From Mycolicibacterium holsaticum DSM 44478 = JCM 12374 (GTDB taxonomy: Bacteria > Actinomycetota > Actinomycetes > Mycobacteriales > Mycobacteriaceae): a stretch of 64,000 nt of DNA. The position numbers and the translations under genes are program-made. Positions within the stretch are counted from its first letter, which is position 1. Each line of letters starts with the position of its first letter. The stretch lies in NCBI RefSeq assembly GCF_019645835.1, contig NZ_CP080998.1, positions 1,054,001 through 1,118,000 on the forward strand, given 5' to 3'. The notes beneath the pieces are model-generated. The model was not told where the DNA came from. It ran no database searches and saw only the letters and a program-made list of their open reading frames with translations. Positions 41,470-50,589 of this stretch are shown here, one piece after another.

Positions 41470-42293
41470 CGGCCCTCGACGCGCCGGCGCAGACCCGTCC
41501 CACCAACCTCGCCCAGCAGTCATGGATCATGGTGAAGCGGAACATGATCCACACCAAACGCATGCCGGAGATGCTCAGCGATGTGACCGTGCAACCGATC
41601 ATGTTCGTGCTGCTGTTCGCGTTCGTGTTCGGCGCGTCGATCGTCAATCCGGGCGGCACCAACTACCGGGAGTTCCTGCTGCCCGGGATCCAGGCGCAGA
41701 CGATCGTGTTCTCGGCGTTCGTGGTGGCCTCCGGCATCACCGCCGACGTCGAGAAGGGCATCATCGACCGGTTCCGTTCACTGCCCATCTCGCGGTCGTC
41801 GGTGCTGATCGGGCGCAGCATCGCCAGCCTGATCCACTCGTCGCTGGGTGTGGTGGTGATGGCGATGACCGGGTTGGCGATCGGATGGCGGATCAGGGGG
41901 AGCGTCGCCGAGGCGGTGCTGGCGTTCACGTTGGTGCTGGTGTTCGGGTTCGGGATGATCTGGTTCGGCATCCTGATCGGATCGCTGCTGCGGTCGGTGG
42001 AGGCCGTCAACGGCGTGATGTTCACCGTCCTGTTCCCGATTACGTTCCTGGCCAACACCTTTGTGCCCACCGAGCCGATGCCGCACTGGCTGCGGGTGAT
42101 CGCCGAATGGAACCCGGTGTCCTCGCTGGCGCAGGCCATGCGCGAGCTGTGGGGCAACGGCGGCCCCGCCCCCGCGAGCGCGCAACTTCCGCTGCATCAT
42201 CCGGTGCTCGCCACCATTCTGTGGTCGCTGGTGCTGACGGCCATCTTCGCGCCGTTCGCGTTGCGCGCCTATGCGCGTCGCACCGGAAGCTAG
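41466..42293 (+). CDS. ABC-2 type permease
   Basis: Membrane subunit (275 aa) paired with the preceding ATPase. Six hydrophobic spans are visible (for example PIMFVLLFAFVFGASI, FSAFVVASGITADVEKGIIDRFRSLPI at the conserved ABC-2 loop, GFGMIWFGILIGSLL, VLATILWSLVLTAIFAPFAL). The FVPTEPMPHWLRVIAEWNPVS segment near residue 200 is the ABC-2 family motif. It functions as a homodimer or with the single ATPase, since only one permease gene is present. Its stop shares CTAG with that of the converging phosphotransferase gene (42290-42293). Confidence 0.9.
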   Translation: MTALDAPAQTRPTNLAQQSWIMVKRNMIHTKRMPEMLSDVTVQPIMFVLLFAFVFGASIVNPGGTNYREFLLPGIQAQTIVFSAFVVASGITADVEKGIIDRFRSLPISRSSVLIGRSIASLIHSSLGVVVMAMTGLAIGWRIRGSVAEAVLAFTLVLVFGFGMIWFGILIGSLLRSVEAVNGVMFTVLFPITFLANTFVPTEPMPHWLRVIAEWNPVSSLAQAMRELWGNGGPAPASAQLPLHHPVLATILWSLVLTAIFAPFALRAYARRTGS

Positions 42294-43339
42294 CCGCCGA
42301 TCGCCGCGAGGGTCCACGCGGGCAGAATCGGCGCCCTGGTGAGAAAGTGGTCGGATTGCCCGTTGAGGCGCAGCAGAACCTGCGTGCGCAGGATGGCGCA
42401 GCCCATGCGGACCATCGCGAAGATCTCGTACCAGTCGAGGTCCTCCAGCGGCCGACCCAGCATCTGTTCGTAGCGGCGCACGACGTGTTCGCGGCTGTCG
42501 AAGCCGTCGAGTTCGGGGTCGAGGTCAAGGCCGTTCACCTCGAGCATCTGCTTGCGGGTGGCGAGCCACCACGCGATGTCGGTCTCGGCAGGACAGATGC
42601 ACGCCTGCTCCCAGTCCAGCGCGCCGACGATCTCGCCCGAGTCGTCGAAGATGGCGTTGGACAGCCGCGCATCACCCCAGCAGATGCTCAAATCCGGTGT
42701 CCGGGTTGGCTGATGACGTGTGAGCCAGGCGAACGCCTCGGTCATGACATCGGGTACCCGACCGCCGGTTCCCCATTCGGCGTAGCCGTGCCACCACTTC
42801 AGTTCCGCGGTGACGCCGACGCCGTCCGGCCGGGCCAGCCAGGGTGCGTCGTCGACGGGCACCTGGTGCAACCGCGCCATGGTGCCGAGAAACGAATCGT
42901 GCACCCGCCGCTGCACGGCTGGCCCCGCGTCGTGCAGCCACCCGCGGGTGGCGTACGTGATGTCCGACGGCGTCTGCCCGACGATGCGTGGCATCACCAG
43001 AAATCTCGAGCCGATCCAGGATTCGTCGGGCTCGTACACCAGGGGCGACGGTGTGACGATGCCATGCCGGCGCAGCAGTTCCTGCGTCCGACACTGCGCT
43101 TCGAGGTCGTAGTCGGGGAAGATGCCGCCGCCCGACGGTGGTATCCGGATCACGTATTCACCCGAGCGGCCGCCGGCCTCGGCGCCGAACACCAGGCTTT
43201 CGCTTGACCACCCCGCGGCGCGGTTGGCGGTGCGGAGCTCCGACACCACGGCCCGGCCACCGAACCGGTGCTCGAACCAGGCCTGCAACTGCACGCGCGT
43301 CGCGGCCAGGTCGCGTGGTACGAGCGTGATGCCTGCCAT
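42290..43339 (-). CDS. APH-type phosphotransferase family protein
   Basis: Small-molecule kinase fold of 349 residues, of the type annotated as aminoglycoside phosphotransferase and common in actinobacterial lipid and steroid gene sets. N-lobe: AAGWSSESLVFGAE and YVIRIPP. Brenner-type catalytic loop: SICWGDARLSNAIFD, with Trp where classical enzymes have His; then the metal site IVGALDWEQACI. True aminoglycoside resistance is unlikely. A palindrome TTACAT-N12-ATGTAA lies 12 bp upstream of the ATG and matches one at the TetR gene next door, so regulation by that TetR is likely. The substrate is unknown. Confidence 0.82.
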   Translation of the reverse strand: MAGITLVPRDLAATRVQLQAWFEHRFGGRAVVSELRTANRAAGWSSESLVFGAEAGGRSGEYVIRIPPSGGGIFPDYDLEAQCRTQELLRRHGIVTPSPLVYEPDESWIGSRFLVMPRIVGQTPSDITYATRGWLHDAGPAVQRRVHDSFLGTMARLHQVPVDDAPWLARPDGVGVTAELKWWHGYAEWGTGGRVPDVMTEAFAWLTRHQPTRTPDLSICWGDARLSNAIFDDSGEIVGALDWEQACICPAETDIAWWLATRKQMLEVNGLDLDPELDGFDSREHVVRRYEQMLGRPLEDLDWYEIFAMVRMGCAILRTQVLLRLNGQSDHFLTRAPILPAWTLAAIGG

Positions 43340-43350
43340 AGCAGAAAGGG

Positions 43351-43374
43351 TTACATAGGGTCACTCCGATGTAA
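43351..43374. promoter_or_regulatory. candidate TetR operator upstream of the phosphotransferase gene
   Basis: TTACAT (43351-43356), 12-bp spacer, ATGTAA (43369-43374): a perfect 6+6 bp inverted repeat with GGGTC inside the spacer. The element at 43966-43989 has the same half-sites, spacer length and a GGGTC core. It is 12 bp from the gene start, a repressor-like position. Confidence 0.6.
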
Positions 43375-43390
43375 AGCAACCCGGCGGTGT

Positions 43391-43957
43391 CTATCCGGCG
43401 GTGGCCGCCGGTCGGGGTGGGCGCCGCCGGGCCGGGTCCAGGCCGGCGGCATGGCGAAGCTCGGCGAGAAACTGCTCGGGCCGTGCACCGCCGATCAAGT
43501 AGTGGCACACCGCGATACGCACGACGGCCGCAGCGGCGACCTCGCTGTTGTCGCCGGGGATGATGCGGGCGATACGTTCGTGGATGATCGGCAGCACCCG
43601 CTTCATCTGGTGCAGAACGTGTTCGGGTTCCACCTCGGCCAGCGAGCCCAGCGAATAGGTGCGCTGAAATTCCACGATGAACCGCAGCGCCGCGTCCAGG
43701 CGATCCGGACCGGTCAGACCCGCGATGGCAGTGGCGATGCCGGCATCGAAATTGTCCTGTTCATAGAGCCCGAACGCGTCGAGCAGGCCCTCCTTGGACC
43801 CGAAGTGGCGGTAGAGCGTGGGGCGGGACACCCGGGCCTCGGCCGCCACGTCGGAAAGCTGAAGCTTGCGGTGGCCGTCGCGCGACAGCACGACGAATGT
43901 CGCGGCGAGGATGCGCCGGCGTGTCGACTGCTCGGCCTCGATGGCGGAGGCGACCAT
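43391..43957 (-). CDS. TetR-family transcriptional regulator
   Basis: Repressor-type regulator of about 188 residues. The DNA-binding domain is clear: TRRRILAATFVVLSRDG, then LSDVAAEARVSRPTLYRHFGSKEGLLDAF. The ligand domain is short and ends in a basic RRRPPRPAATAG. Of three clustered ATG codons, 43957 has AAGGA at a usable distance; the longer 199-aa frame from 43990 runs across the candidate operator. A palindrome directly upstream of its ribosome binding site suggests autorepression. It also faces the di-iron protein gene, whose promoter shares the same 120-bp gap. Confidence 0.9.
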   Translation of the reverse strand: MVASAIEAEQSTRRRILAATFVVLSRDGHRKLQLSDVAAEARVSRPTLYRHFGSKEGLLDAFGLYEQDNFDAGIATAIAGLTGPDRLDAALRFIVEFQRTYSLGSLAEVEPEHVLHQMKRVLPIIHERIARIIPGDNSEVAAAAVVRIAVCHYLIGGARPEQFLAELRHAAGLDPARRRPPRPAATAG

Positions 43958-43965
43958 CATTTCCT

Positions 43966-43989
43966 TTACATCTAAGGGTCCAAATGTCA
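43966..43989. promoter_or_regulatory. candidate TetR autoregulatory operator
   Basis: TTACAT (43966-43971), 12-bp spacer with AGGGTCC, ATGTCA (43984-43989): one mismatch from a perfect palindrome and matching the element at 43351-43374. It lies between the TetR gene and the divergent di-iron protein gene, whose -10 candidate TAGTCT is at 43999-44004, so binding could control both. Confidence 0.6.
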
Positions 43990-44079
43990 CACTAACGCTA
44001 GTCTATGCCGGGGTGGATGAACCCGCGCGCAAAGACGTGTGCCCCGTGTCGGGTCCCCACGGTTGGGAGGTTGCGGTCG

Positions 44080-45000
44080 ATGACCGGGCTCGTGGTCCGC
44101 AAGATCGGGTGGGACTTCGACGCGTCGGTGCCGTTTCGGTGGCAGCCTGCCAACCCCCAATTCGGATTGTTCTGCAACGCGTTCACGTTCATCGCCGTGC
44201 CGTTCGAGCGCTACATCGTCACCGCGGTGCGGATGGCGTCGGACCGGCTCGACCAAGACGCCGACGTCGCGGCCGAGGCCGACGCGTTCCTCAAACAGGA
44301 GGCCCAGCACGCCGCCGCACACCGCAAGCACATGCTGGCGTTGATCCAACGCTATCCCGACCTCGAACAGTGCTACGTCGGCGCCTGCGCGGCCTACGAC
44401 GAGCTGATCGGCCAGGAGCCGGTCGAGTTTCACCTCGCCTACATCGCCAACCTCGAGGCGACGTTCACCCCGCTGTTCAAAGTCCTTCTGGACAACCGCG
44501 ATTCGCTGTTCGGCGGGGGTGACCCGCGCGTCGCGTCGCTGATGATGTGGCATTTCGTCGAGGAGATCGAACACCGCAGTTCGGGGTTGATCCTGTGCAA
44601 CCACGTCAACCCGCACCCGTGGTCCAGGGTCAAGCACATTCGGCGCACCTTCGCACATGTGGCCGCGGTAGCCGACGCGATCGCGACGGCGTTCGACGAC
44701 ATCGTCCCGTTCGAGGACCGCGGTGCATCCACCCGCGCGCTGCTGTCCGGTCATTTCCTGACCGGTGAACTCAACGCACGCGTACCCGTCGTTCGCCGTC
44801 TGCGCAACCGCGAAAGCGCCGCGGCGCCGACCATTTTCGCGCCGGTGCCCACCGGCGAACTGGCGCGGATGCTGTGGCGGCTGGCGCTCTCGCAGGCGCC
44901 CTACCACGACCCCGCCGATCAGCCGTCACCCGACTTGGCCGAGACCTGGATGCGCGCATACGAACGCGGCGCCGACATGACGACATTCGCCGGAAGCTGA
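44080..45000 (+). CDS. predicted di-iron, metal-dependent hydrolase-like protein (PF10118 type)
   Basis: A 306-residue protein of a family annotated as predicted metal-dependent hydrolases; its helical ferritin-like pattern suggests a di-iron enzyme. Ligand motifs: Glu then KQEAQHAAAHRKHM (ExxxHxxxH) and MMWHFVEEIEHRSSG (EExEH), plus IANLEATFTP. The frame is open upstream to 44005, but GGGAGG at 44065-44070 supports ATG 44080. The next gene follows in 19 bp and is probably co-transcribed. The actual reaction is unknown; family neighbours are often in lipid or steroid metabolism. Confidence 0.8.
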   Translation: MTGLVVRKIGWDFDASVPFRWQPANPQFGLFCNAFTFIAVPFERYIVTAVRMASDRLDQDADVAAEADAFLKQEAQHAAAHRKHMLALIQRYPDLEQCYVGACAAYDELIGQEPVEFHLAYIANLEATFTPLFKVLLDNRDSLFGGGDPRVASLMMWHFVEEIEHRSSGLILCNHVNPHPWSRVKHIRRTFAHVAAVADAIATAFDDIVPFEDRGASTRALLSGHFLTGELNARVPVVRRLRNRESAAAPTIFAPVPTGELARMLWRLALSQAPYHDPADQPSPDLAETWMRAYERGADMTTFAGS

Positions 45001-45019
45001 ACCGCAGAAAGGTAAGTCA

Positions 45020-46183
45020 TTGCTGTCGACGAACTACGGCGCCCTGGTGCCCGAGGACGAGCTGCTGACCCACCAGATCGTCGACACCTTCGCCACGGTG
45101 AGCCAATCGGATCCGTCGTGGACGGAGAAGATCTGGACCATCGCCCATGCCCGCGACAACTCGCTGCAGGTCGTGCTCGGTGTCGGAAAGTACACCAACC
45201 GAGGCGTTTTCGACGGGGCCGCCGGGGTGTGCCGGGGCACCGAACAATGGACGGTGCGCGCCGGGCGGCGGCTCTCGTCAGACCCCGCCGCCACCGACGT
45301 CGGGCCGATCCACTACCGGGTGGTCGAACCGCTGCGGGCCATCCGGATAAGCCTGGACCCCACCGAGCACGCACCGATCGCGTTCGACGTCGAACTGCGC
45401 GGCGGCTTTGCTGCTGCGCTGGAAGACCCGTGGCCCGACCGCAGCCCCGACGGCTACCGCGTCACCCACAACGTGCTGCGTTACCACCAGATCGGCGTGG
45501 CGTCGGGCTGGGTGGAGGTCGAGGGCAGCCGCACCGAAATCGACCCGGACAACTGGATTTCGATCCGTGACCACTCCTGGGGGTTGCGGCCCGGCGTCGG
45601 CAAGCCGATCCCCGGGCTGCCACGCGGCGGACGCAGGATCAAACAGATGTTCATGACGTGGCTGCCGATGACCATGACCAGGCCCGACGGGTCGACCTAT
45701 TCGCTGTTCGTCATGTACCAGGAAGAGCGCGGCGACGGCTTCCTTGAAATCCGTTGCCAGGCCGAGCAGCAGAACGACGACGGCACCTCACACCGGTTCG
45801 TCTCTGTCGAACAGGACATGCACTTTCAGGACGACAACCGCAGGTTCACCCACGGCACCGTCACGCTGATCAATGCGGACGGCACCAAGCGGCCGTTGAC
45901 CATCACCGCGGCCGGGCCGACCGGCTTTCACCTCGGCACCGCAGGCTACTACGGCTGGAACGACTGGGTGTACGGGCAATGGGTGGGCGACCTCAGGGTC
46001 GAGGGCAGCCACATGACCGAATGCGACAAACCCGAGAACGCCCGGCAACTGCATCAGCTACGGGATCTGCTGGTGCGCGTCGATGACCCCGTCGGCGGGG
46101 GCACAGGTCTGGGCAACGCCGAAACCTTCGCGCTGGGTGAGTTCCCCGAACGCGGTCTGACCGCCGAGAACTCCTTCCTGTAG
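45020..46183 (+). CDS. conserved protein with RDHSWG motif (hydroxyneurosporene-synthase-like fold suspected)
   Basis: Function unknown; 387 residues, no signal peptide. The central IRDHSWGLRPGVG, with WVEVEGSRTEIDPDNW before and TWLPMTMTRPDGSTYS after, is typical of a beta-rich actinobacterial family that resembles CrtC/AttH-like lipocalin-fold proteins. GWNDWVYGQWVGDLRVEG near residue 320 repeats the aromatic pattern. TTG at 45020 has GAAAGG at 45006-45011. It follows the di-iron protein closely, so the pair may act on one hydrophobic substrate. The fold assignment is tentative. Confidence 0.72.
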   Translation: MLSTNYGALVPEDELLTHQIVDTFATVSQSDPSWTEKIWTIAHARDNSLQVVLGVGKYTNRGVFDGAAGVCRGTEQWTVRAGRRLSSDPAATDVGPIHYRVVEPLRAIRISLDPTEHAPIAFDVELRGGFAAALEDPWPDRSPDGYRVTHNVLRYHQIGVASGWVEVEGSRTEIDPDNWISIRDHSWGLRPGVGKPIPGLPRGGRRIKQMFMTWLPMTMTRPDGSTYSLFVMYQEERGDGFLEIRCQAEQQNDDGTSHRFVSVEQDMHFQDDNRRFTHGTVTLINADGTKRPLTITAAGPTGFHLGTAGYYGWNDWVYGQWVGDLRVEGSHMTECDKPENARQLHQLRDLLVRVDDPVGGGTGLGNAETFALGEFPERGLTAENSFL

Positions 46184-46186
46184 CCC

Positions 46187-46786
46187 CTAGCCCCAGGCGT
46201 GCACGATGTTCTGCGCCGGCTCGAGCCCGTGGGACACCAGCAGTTCGGCGGCGTCGGCGGCCTGCTCGCAGATCGTGGGCACCTCGCGCCACTCGGCGGA
46301 GGTGAAGTTGCTCAGCACGAACGACGCCCCGTCCATCCGGCCGGGCGGTCGACCGATGCCGATACGGACACGTTGGAAATCTTTGCTGCCCAACGCTTGA
46401 CCGACCGAGCGGAGCCCGTTGTGGCCCGCGACGCCGCCGCCGGACTTCAGCCGGATCCGGCCGAACTCGATGTCGAGTTCGTCGTGGATCACCACGACGT
46501 CGGCGGGCGGCACCGAATAGAACTTGGCCAGCGGGCCGACCTGGCGCCCCGACTCGTTCATGTAGCAGCGCGGCTTGGCCAGCACCACCGACCGGCCGGC
46601 CAGCTGGCCGGTGACCACCTCGGCGCCGGATTTCTTGTGCAGCTTGAACCCCGCGCCCATCCGGTCGGACAGGATGTCGGCGACGAGGAACCCGAGGTTG
46701 TGCCGGGTCGTGGCGTACCGCGGGCCCGGGTTGCCAAGGCCGACCACCAGCTGGGGGTGCGTCCCGCCCGCCGGCGGTTCGGCCAT
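46187..46786 (-). CDS. pth: peptidyl-tRNA hydrolase (Rv1014c orthologue)
   Basis: Cleaves peptidyl-tRNA released from stalled ribosomes; essential in bacteria. The 199-residue protein has [20 protein letters not shown] with the catalytic His in [45 protein letters not shown] with catalytic Asp in DELD, and [12 protein letters not shown]. An extra 10 residues precede the usual N-terminus. It lies 5 bp after rplY on the same strand, the classical rplY-pth pairing. Confidence 0.96.
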   Translation of the reverse strand: MAEPPAGGTHPQLVVGLGNPGPRYATTRHNLGFLVADILSDRMGAGFKLHKKSGAEVVTGQLAGRSVVLAKPRCYMNESGRQVGPLAKFYSVPPADVVVIHDELDIEFGRIRLKSGGGVAGHNGLRSVGQALGSKDFQRVRIGIGRPPGRMDGASFVLSNFTSAEWREVPTICEQAADAAELLVSHGLEPAQNIVHAWG

Positions 46787-46791
46787 GCCGC

Positions 46792-47457
46792 CTACTCGGA
46801 CTCTTCGGCGGGCGCGGCTTCCGCCTCGGCCGGTGCCTCGGCTTCGGCGGCCTCGGCAGCCGGCTCCTCGGCCGCCCCGCCGCCCTCGGCGTCGAGCTCC
46901 TCGGCCGTCGGCGCGGCGACCACGTTGACGACGAGCATCTCGGGGTCGGAGACCAACGTGACCCCGGACGGCAACTCGATCGAGCCGGCCGTGAACTGGG
47001 TGCCGACGTCGGCGCCCTCGATGGAGACGGCGAGCTGCTCGGGAATCGACTGCACGTCGGCTTCGATCGTGATGGTGTTGGTTTCCTGGGTGACCAGGGT
47101 GCCCGGCACCGCTTCGCCCTCGATGACGACGGTGACCTCGACGGTCACCTTCTCACCGCGGCGCACGACGAGCAGGTCGGCGTGCTGAATGGTGCGGCGG
47201 ATCGGGTGAAGCTCGAGCGCCTTGGTCAGCGCCAGCTGTTCCTTGCCCTCGATGTCGAGGGTGAGCACCGCGTTGGTGCCCGAGTAGCGCAGCACAGCGG
47301 CGAAGTCACGGGCATTGAGCTCCAGGTGCTGCGGGTCGCTGCCGTGGCCGTACAGCACGGCCGGCACGTTGCCGTTGCGGCGCGCGCGTCGCGAAGCACC
47401 CTTGCCGGTCTCTTGCCGGACCAGCGCCTTGAGATTGTTGACGGTCTTTTTCGCCAT
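46792..47457 (-). CDS. rplY: 50S ribosomal protein L25 (Ctc form, Rv1015c orthologue)
   Basis: Binds 5S rRNA. The long Ctc-type form, 221 residues: L25 domain (about 1-95, with [20 protein letters not shown] and [12 protein letters not shown]) and a TL5-type beta domain (about 100-190), followed by a 35-residue tail of Ala/Glu ([20 protein letters not shown]). ATG 47457 has AGGAG 10 nt upstream. About 136 bp of leader DNA separate it from the SDR gene. In other bacteria Ctc is stress-induced. Confidence 0.95.
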   Translation of the reverse strand: MAKKTVNNLKALVRQETGKGASRRARRNGNVPAVLYGHGSDPQHLELNARDFAAVLRYSGTNAVLTLDIEGKEQLALTKALELHPIRRTIQHADLLVVRRGEKVTVEVTVVIEGEAVPGTLVTQETNTITIEADVQSIPEQLAVSIEGADVGTQFTAGSIELPSGVTLVSDPEMLVVNVVAAPTAEELDAEGGGAAEEPAAEAAEAEAPAEAEAAPAEESE

Positions 47458-47593
47458 GAGATGTTGCTCCTGTGTCGTGTCCTAGCACGGCAGGGGTCGC
47501 AACCTCGAGAGGCTCCCGTCGATAACGGTGGCCGAAACCACCCTCGCCGTGACGCGCCGTCGAGGGTAGCGCAGTCAGCGGCGAGCACCCAAA

Positions 47594-48487
<894 letters not shown>

Positions 48488-48526
48488 GGTCCCGACCCTA
48501 GTGGCCGCGCGCCACCCGCCGGGGCG

Positions 48527-49180
48527 CTACCGGGGCAGCGCGACGTTGAAGCCGCCGATGATCGCCTCCATATCCGGCGCCTCCTCGGCGGCCTTGTCCG
48601 CATAACCGGTGACCGTGAACTGAATGAGGTAGCGCTGGTTGGCCGGTGGCGCGCCGGTCGCGATGACGATGCGGTTGTAGCTGTGCATCCGACGGCCGTT
48701 GAGGTCGTAGCTGCCCTCGATCATCGCCGACGGAAAGCCCTTGAAGTCGTCGGTGGAGGCGTTGAGGCGCTTGAAATTCTGCGACATCTCGGCGTCGGCG
48801 TAGCCGTGTTCGGTGATCGCTTGCTCGACGTTGAAGTCACCGGTGAGCCGGAACACCATCAGCATCGCGGTCGGATACGTGTCGCCCTTGGCGATCACCC
48901 GGGTGAGCGGCGTCAGGTTGGTGTTGACGTAGGGCGCCCAGCCCGGTGGTGTCGGGAACGTCACCGTCAGGTCGGTCAGCTTCTCGGGAGCGACCGGATC
49001 ACCGACGACACCGGACTCCTCGAGGTACACGGCGATCGGCACCGCCGGCTCGGAACCGGCGGACGTGGTGGGCGTCGTCGACGTCGACCAGATCGACTGG
49101 TAGTCAGGCGGTTCCGTACCGCAGCCCGATGCGGCGACGACGACCAGCGCGGCCGCCGCCACGCAGCGACGCGCCGTCAC
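48527..49180 (-). CDS. lpqT: lipoprotein LpqT (Rv1016c orthologue)
   Basis: Envelope lipoprotein of 217 residues. The signal peptide ends ASGC (Cys 20); a Thr/Ser linker follows (STSTTPTTSAGS) and then the LpqN/LpqT domain with LTVTFPTPPGWAPYVN, ARVIAKG-type strand RVIAKGDTYPTAMLMVFRLTG and a C-terminal IIGGFNV. The related LpqN-type gene at 10.1 kb has the same plan. The start overlaps the arsC-like stop by 4 bp, so it belongs to the prs-arsC-lpqT run. Confidence 0.9.
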   Translation of the reverse strand: MTARRCVAAAALVVVAASGCGTEPPDYQSIWSTSTTPTTSAGSEPAVPIAVYLEESGVVGDPVAPEKLTDLTVTFPTPPGWAPYVNTNLTPLTRVIAKGDTYPTAMLMVFRLTGDFNVEQAITEHGYADAEMSQNFKRLNASTDDFKGFPSAMIEGSYDLNGRRMHSYNRIVIATGAPPANQRYLIQFTVTGYADKAAEEAPDMEAIIGGFNVALPR

Positions 49181-49521
49181 AGAATCTCGTGTACCGCGTC
49201 GATCGGCCGGGCGAGCCGGGTGCCCTTCGGCGTCACGACGAACGGCCGCTCGATGAGGATCGGGTGCTCGGCCATCGCATCGAGCAGTTCGTCGTCGCTG
49301 GCGTCGGCCAGCCCCAGCTCGGTGAACAGCGCTTCCTTCTTACGTACCGCCGTGCGTACGTCGATACCGGCGTCGGCGATCATCTTCTCGAGCTCCGCGC
49401 GCGACGGCGGCGTCTTGAGGTACTGGATGACCGTCGGCTCGATACCGTTCTCGCGCAACAAGTCCAAGGTCTTGCGGGAGGTCGAGCAGCGTGGGTTGTG
49501 GTAGATGGTGCTGTCTGTCAT
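49177..49521 (-). CDS. arsC: ArsC-family (glutaredoxin-coupled) arsenate reductase-like protein
   Basis: Thioredoxin-fold protein of 114 residues resembling E. coli ArsC. The catalytic Cys 12 is in YHNPRCSTSRKTL; Arg residues RTAVRKKE, ERPFVVTPKG and TRLARP correspond to the substrate-binding arginines. It lies immediately (0 bp gap) after prs and overlaps lpqT, with no arsR/acr3 nearby, so general redox or YffB-like function is as likely as arsenate resistance. M. tuberculosis lacks this gene here; fast growers commonly have it. Confidence 0.9.
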   Translation of the reverse strand: MTDSTIYHNPRCSTSRKTLDLLRENGIEPTVIQYLKTPPSRAELEKMIADAGIDVRTAVRKKEALFTELGLADASDDELLDAMAEHPILIERPFVVTPKGTRLARPIDAVHEIL

Positions 49522-50502
49522 TTACGCCGATCCGTTGAAGAGTCCTGTGACCGAACCGTTTTCGAAGACCGCGCGAATGGTGCTGGCCAGCAGCGGCGCG
49601 ATCGACAACACCGTCAACTGCGGGAACTGCTTGTCCTCACCGATGGGCAGGGTGTTGGTGACGATCACCTCACGAGCGCCGCAGTCGGCCAACCGCTGCG
49701 AGGCGGGCTCGGAAAGCACGCCGTGCGTCGCGGCGATGATCACGTCACCGGCGCCCTCGTCACGCAACAGCTTGACGGCACCGGCGATGGTGCCGCCGGT
49801 GTCGATCATGTCGTCGGTCAGCACGCAGGTGCGGCCCTTGACGTCACCGACCACCCGGTTGGACACCACCTGGTTGGGCACCCGCGGATCGCGCGTCTTG
49901 TGGATGAAGGCCAGCGGCGTGCCGCCCAGCGCGTCGGCCCACTTCTCGGCCACCCGCACCCGGCCGGAATCCGGCGACACCACAACGATGTTCTCGCACG
50001 GGTACTGCTCGGCGATGTAGCCGGTGAGCAGGTTCTGCGCCCGCATGTGGTCCACCGGGCCGTCGAAGAACCCCTGGATCTGGTCGGTGTGCAGGTCGAC
50101 GGTGACGATCCGGTCGGCGCCCGCGGTCTTGAGCAGGTCGGCGACCAGCCGCGCGGAGATCGGCTCACGACCGCGGTGCTTCTTGTCCTGGCGCGCGTAC
50201 GGGTAGAACGGCAGGATCGCGGTGATCCGCTTTGCGCTGCCGCGCTTGAGCGCATCGATCATGATCAGCTGTTCCATCAGCCACTTGTTCAGCGGATCGG
50301 TGTGTGACTGCAGGACGAACGCGTCGCAGCCGCGGACCGATTCATCGAAACGGACGAAGATCTCGCCGTTCGCGAAGTCGCGGGCAGTCTGCGCGGTGAC
50401 TGGGACGTCGAGCTCTTTGGCCACCTGATCGGCCAGTTCGGGGTGCGCGCGACCCGCGAAGAGCATTAAGTTTTTGCGGTTGTCGGTCCACTCGGTGCCC
50501 AC
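49522..50502 (-). CDS. prs: ribose-phosphate pyrophosphokinase (Rv1017c orthologue)
   Basis: Makes PRPP from ribose 5-phosphate and ATP for nucleotides, His, Trp and the arabinan precursor DPA. The 326-residue class I enzyme has NGEIFVRFDESVRGCDAFVLQS, the flexible loop YARQDKKHRGREPISA, DLHTDQIQGFFDGPVDH, and the PRPP loop CVLTDDMIDTGGTI. The start is GTG, 87 bp after glmU on the same strand. In mycobacteria prs supplies decaprenyl-phospho-arabinose, linking it to the cell wall like glmU. Confidence 0.96.
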   Translation of the reverse strand: MGTEWTDNRKNLMLFAGRAHPELADQVAKELDVPVTAQTARDFANGEIFVRFDESVRGCDAFVLQSHTDPLNKWLMEQLIMIDALKRGSAKRITAILPFYPYARQDKKHRGREPISARLVADLLKTAGADRIVTVDLHTDQIQGFFDGPVDHMRAQNLLTGYIAEQYPCENIVVVSPDSGRVRVAEKWADALGGTPLAFIHKTRDPRVPNQVVSNRVVGDVKGRTCVLTDDMIDTGGTIAGAVKLLRDEGAGDVIIAATHGVLSEPASQRLADCGAREVIVTNTLPIGEDKQFPQLTVLSIAPLLASTIRAVFENGSVTGLFNGSA

Positions 50503-50589
50503 AGTGCCCTCGCCGGTCGGGGTTCGATACGGCCCAATCGTACGTAGCGTTGCCGGGTGCCCGTTGCCGGGTTGCCGGAAAACGAACAG

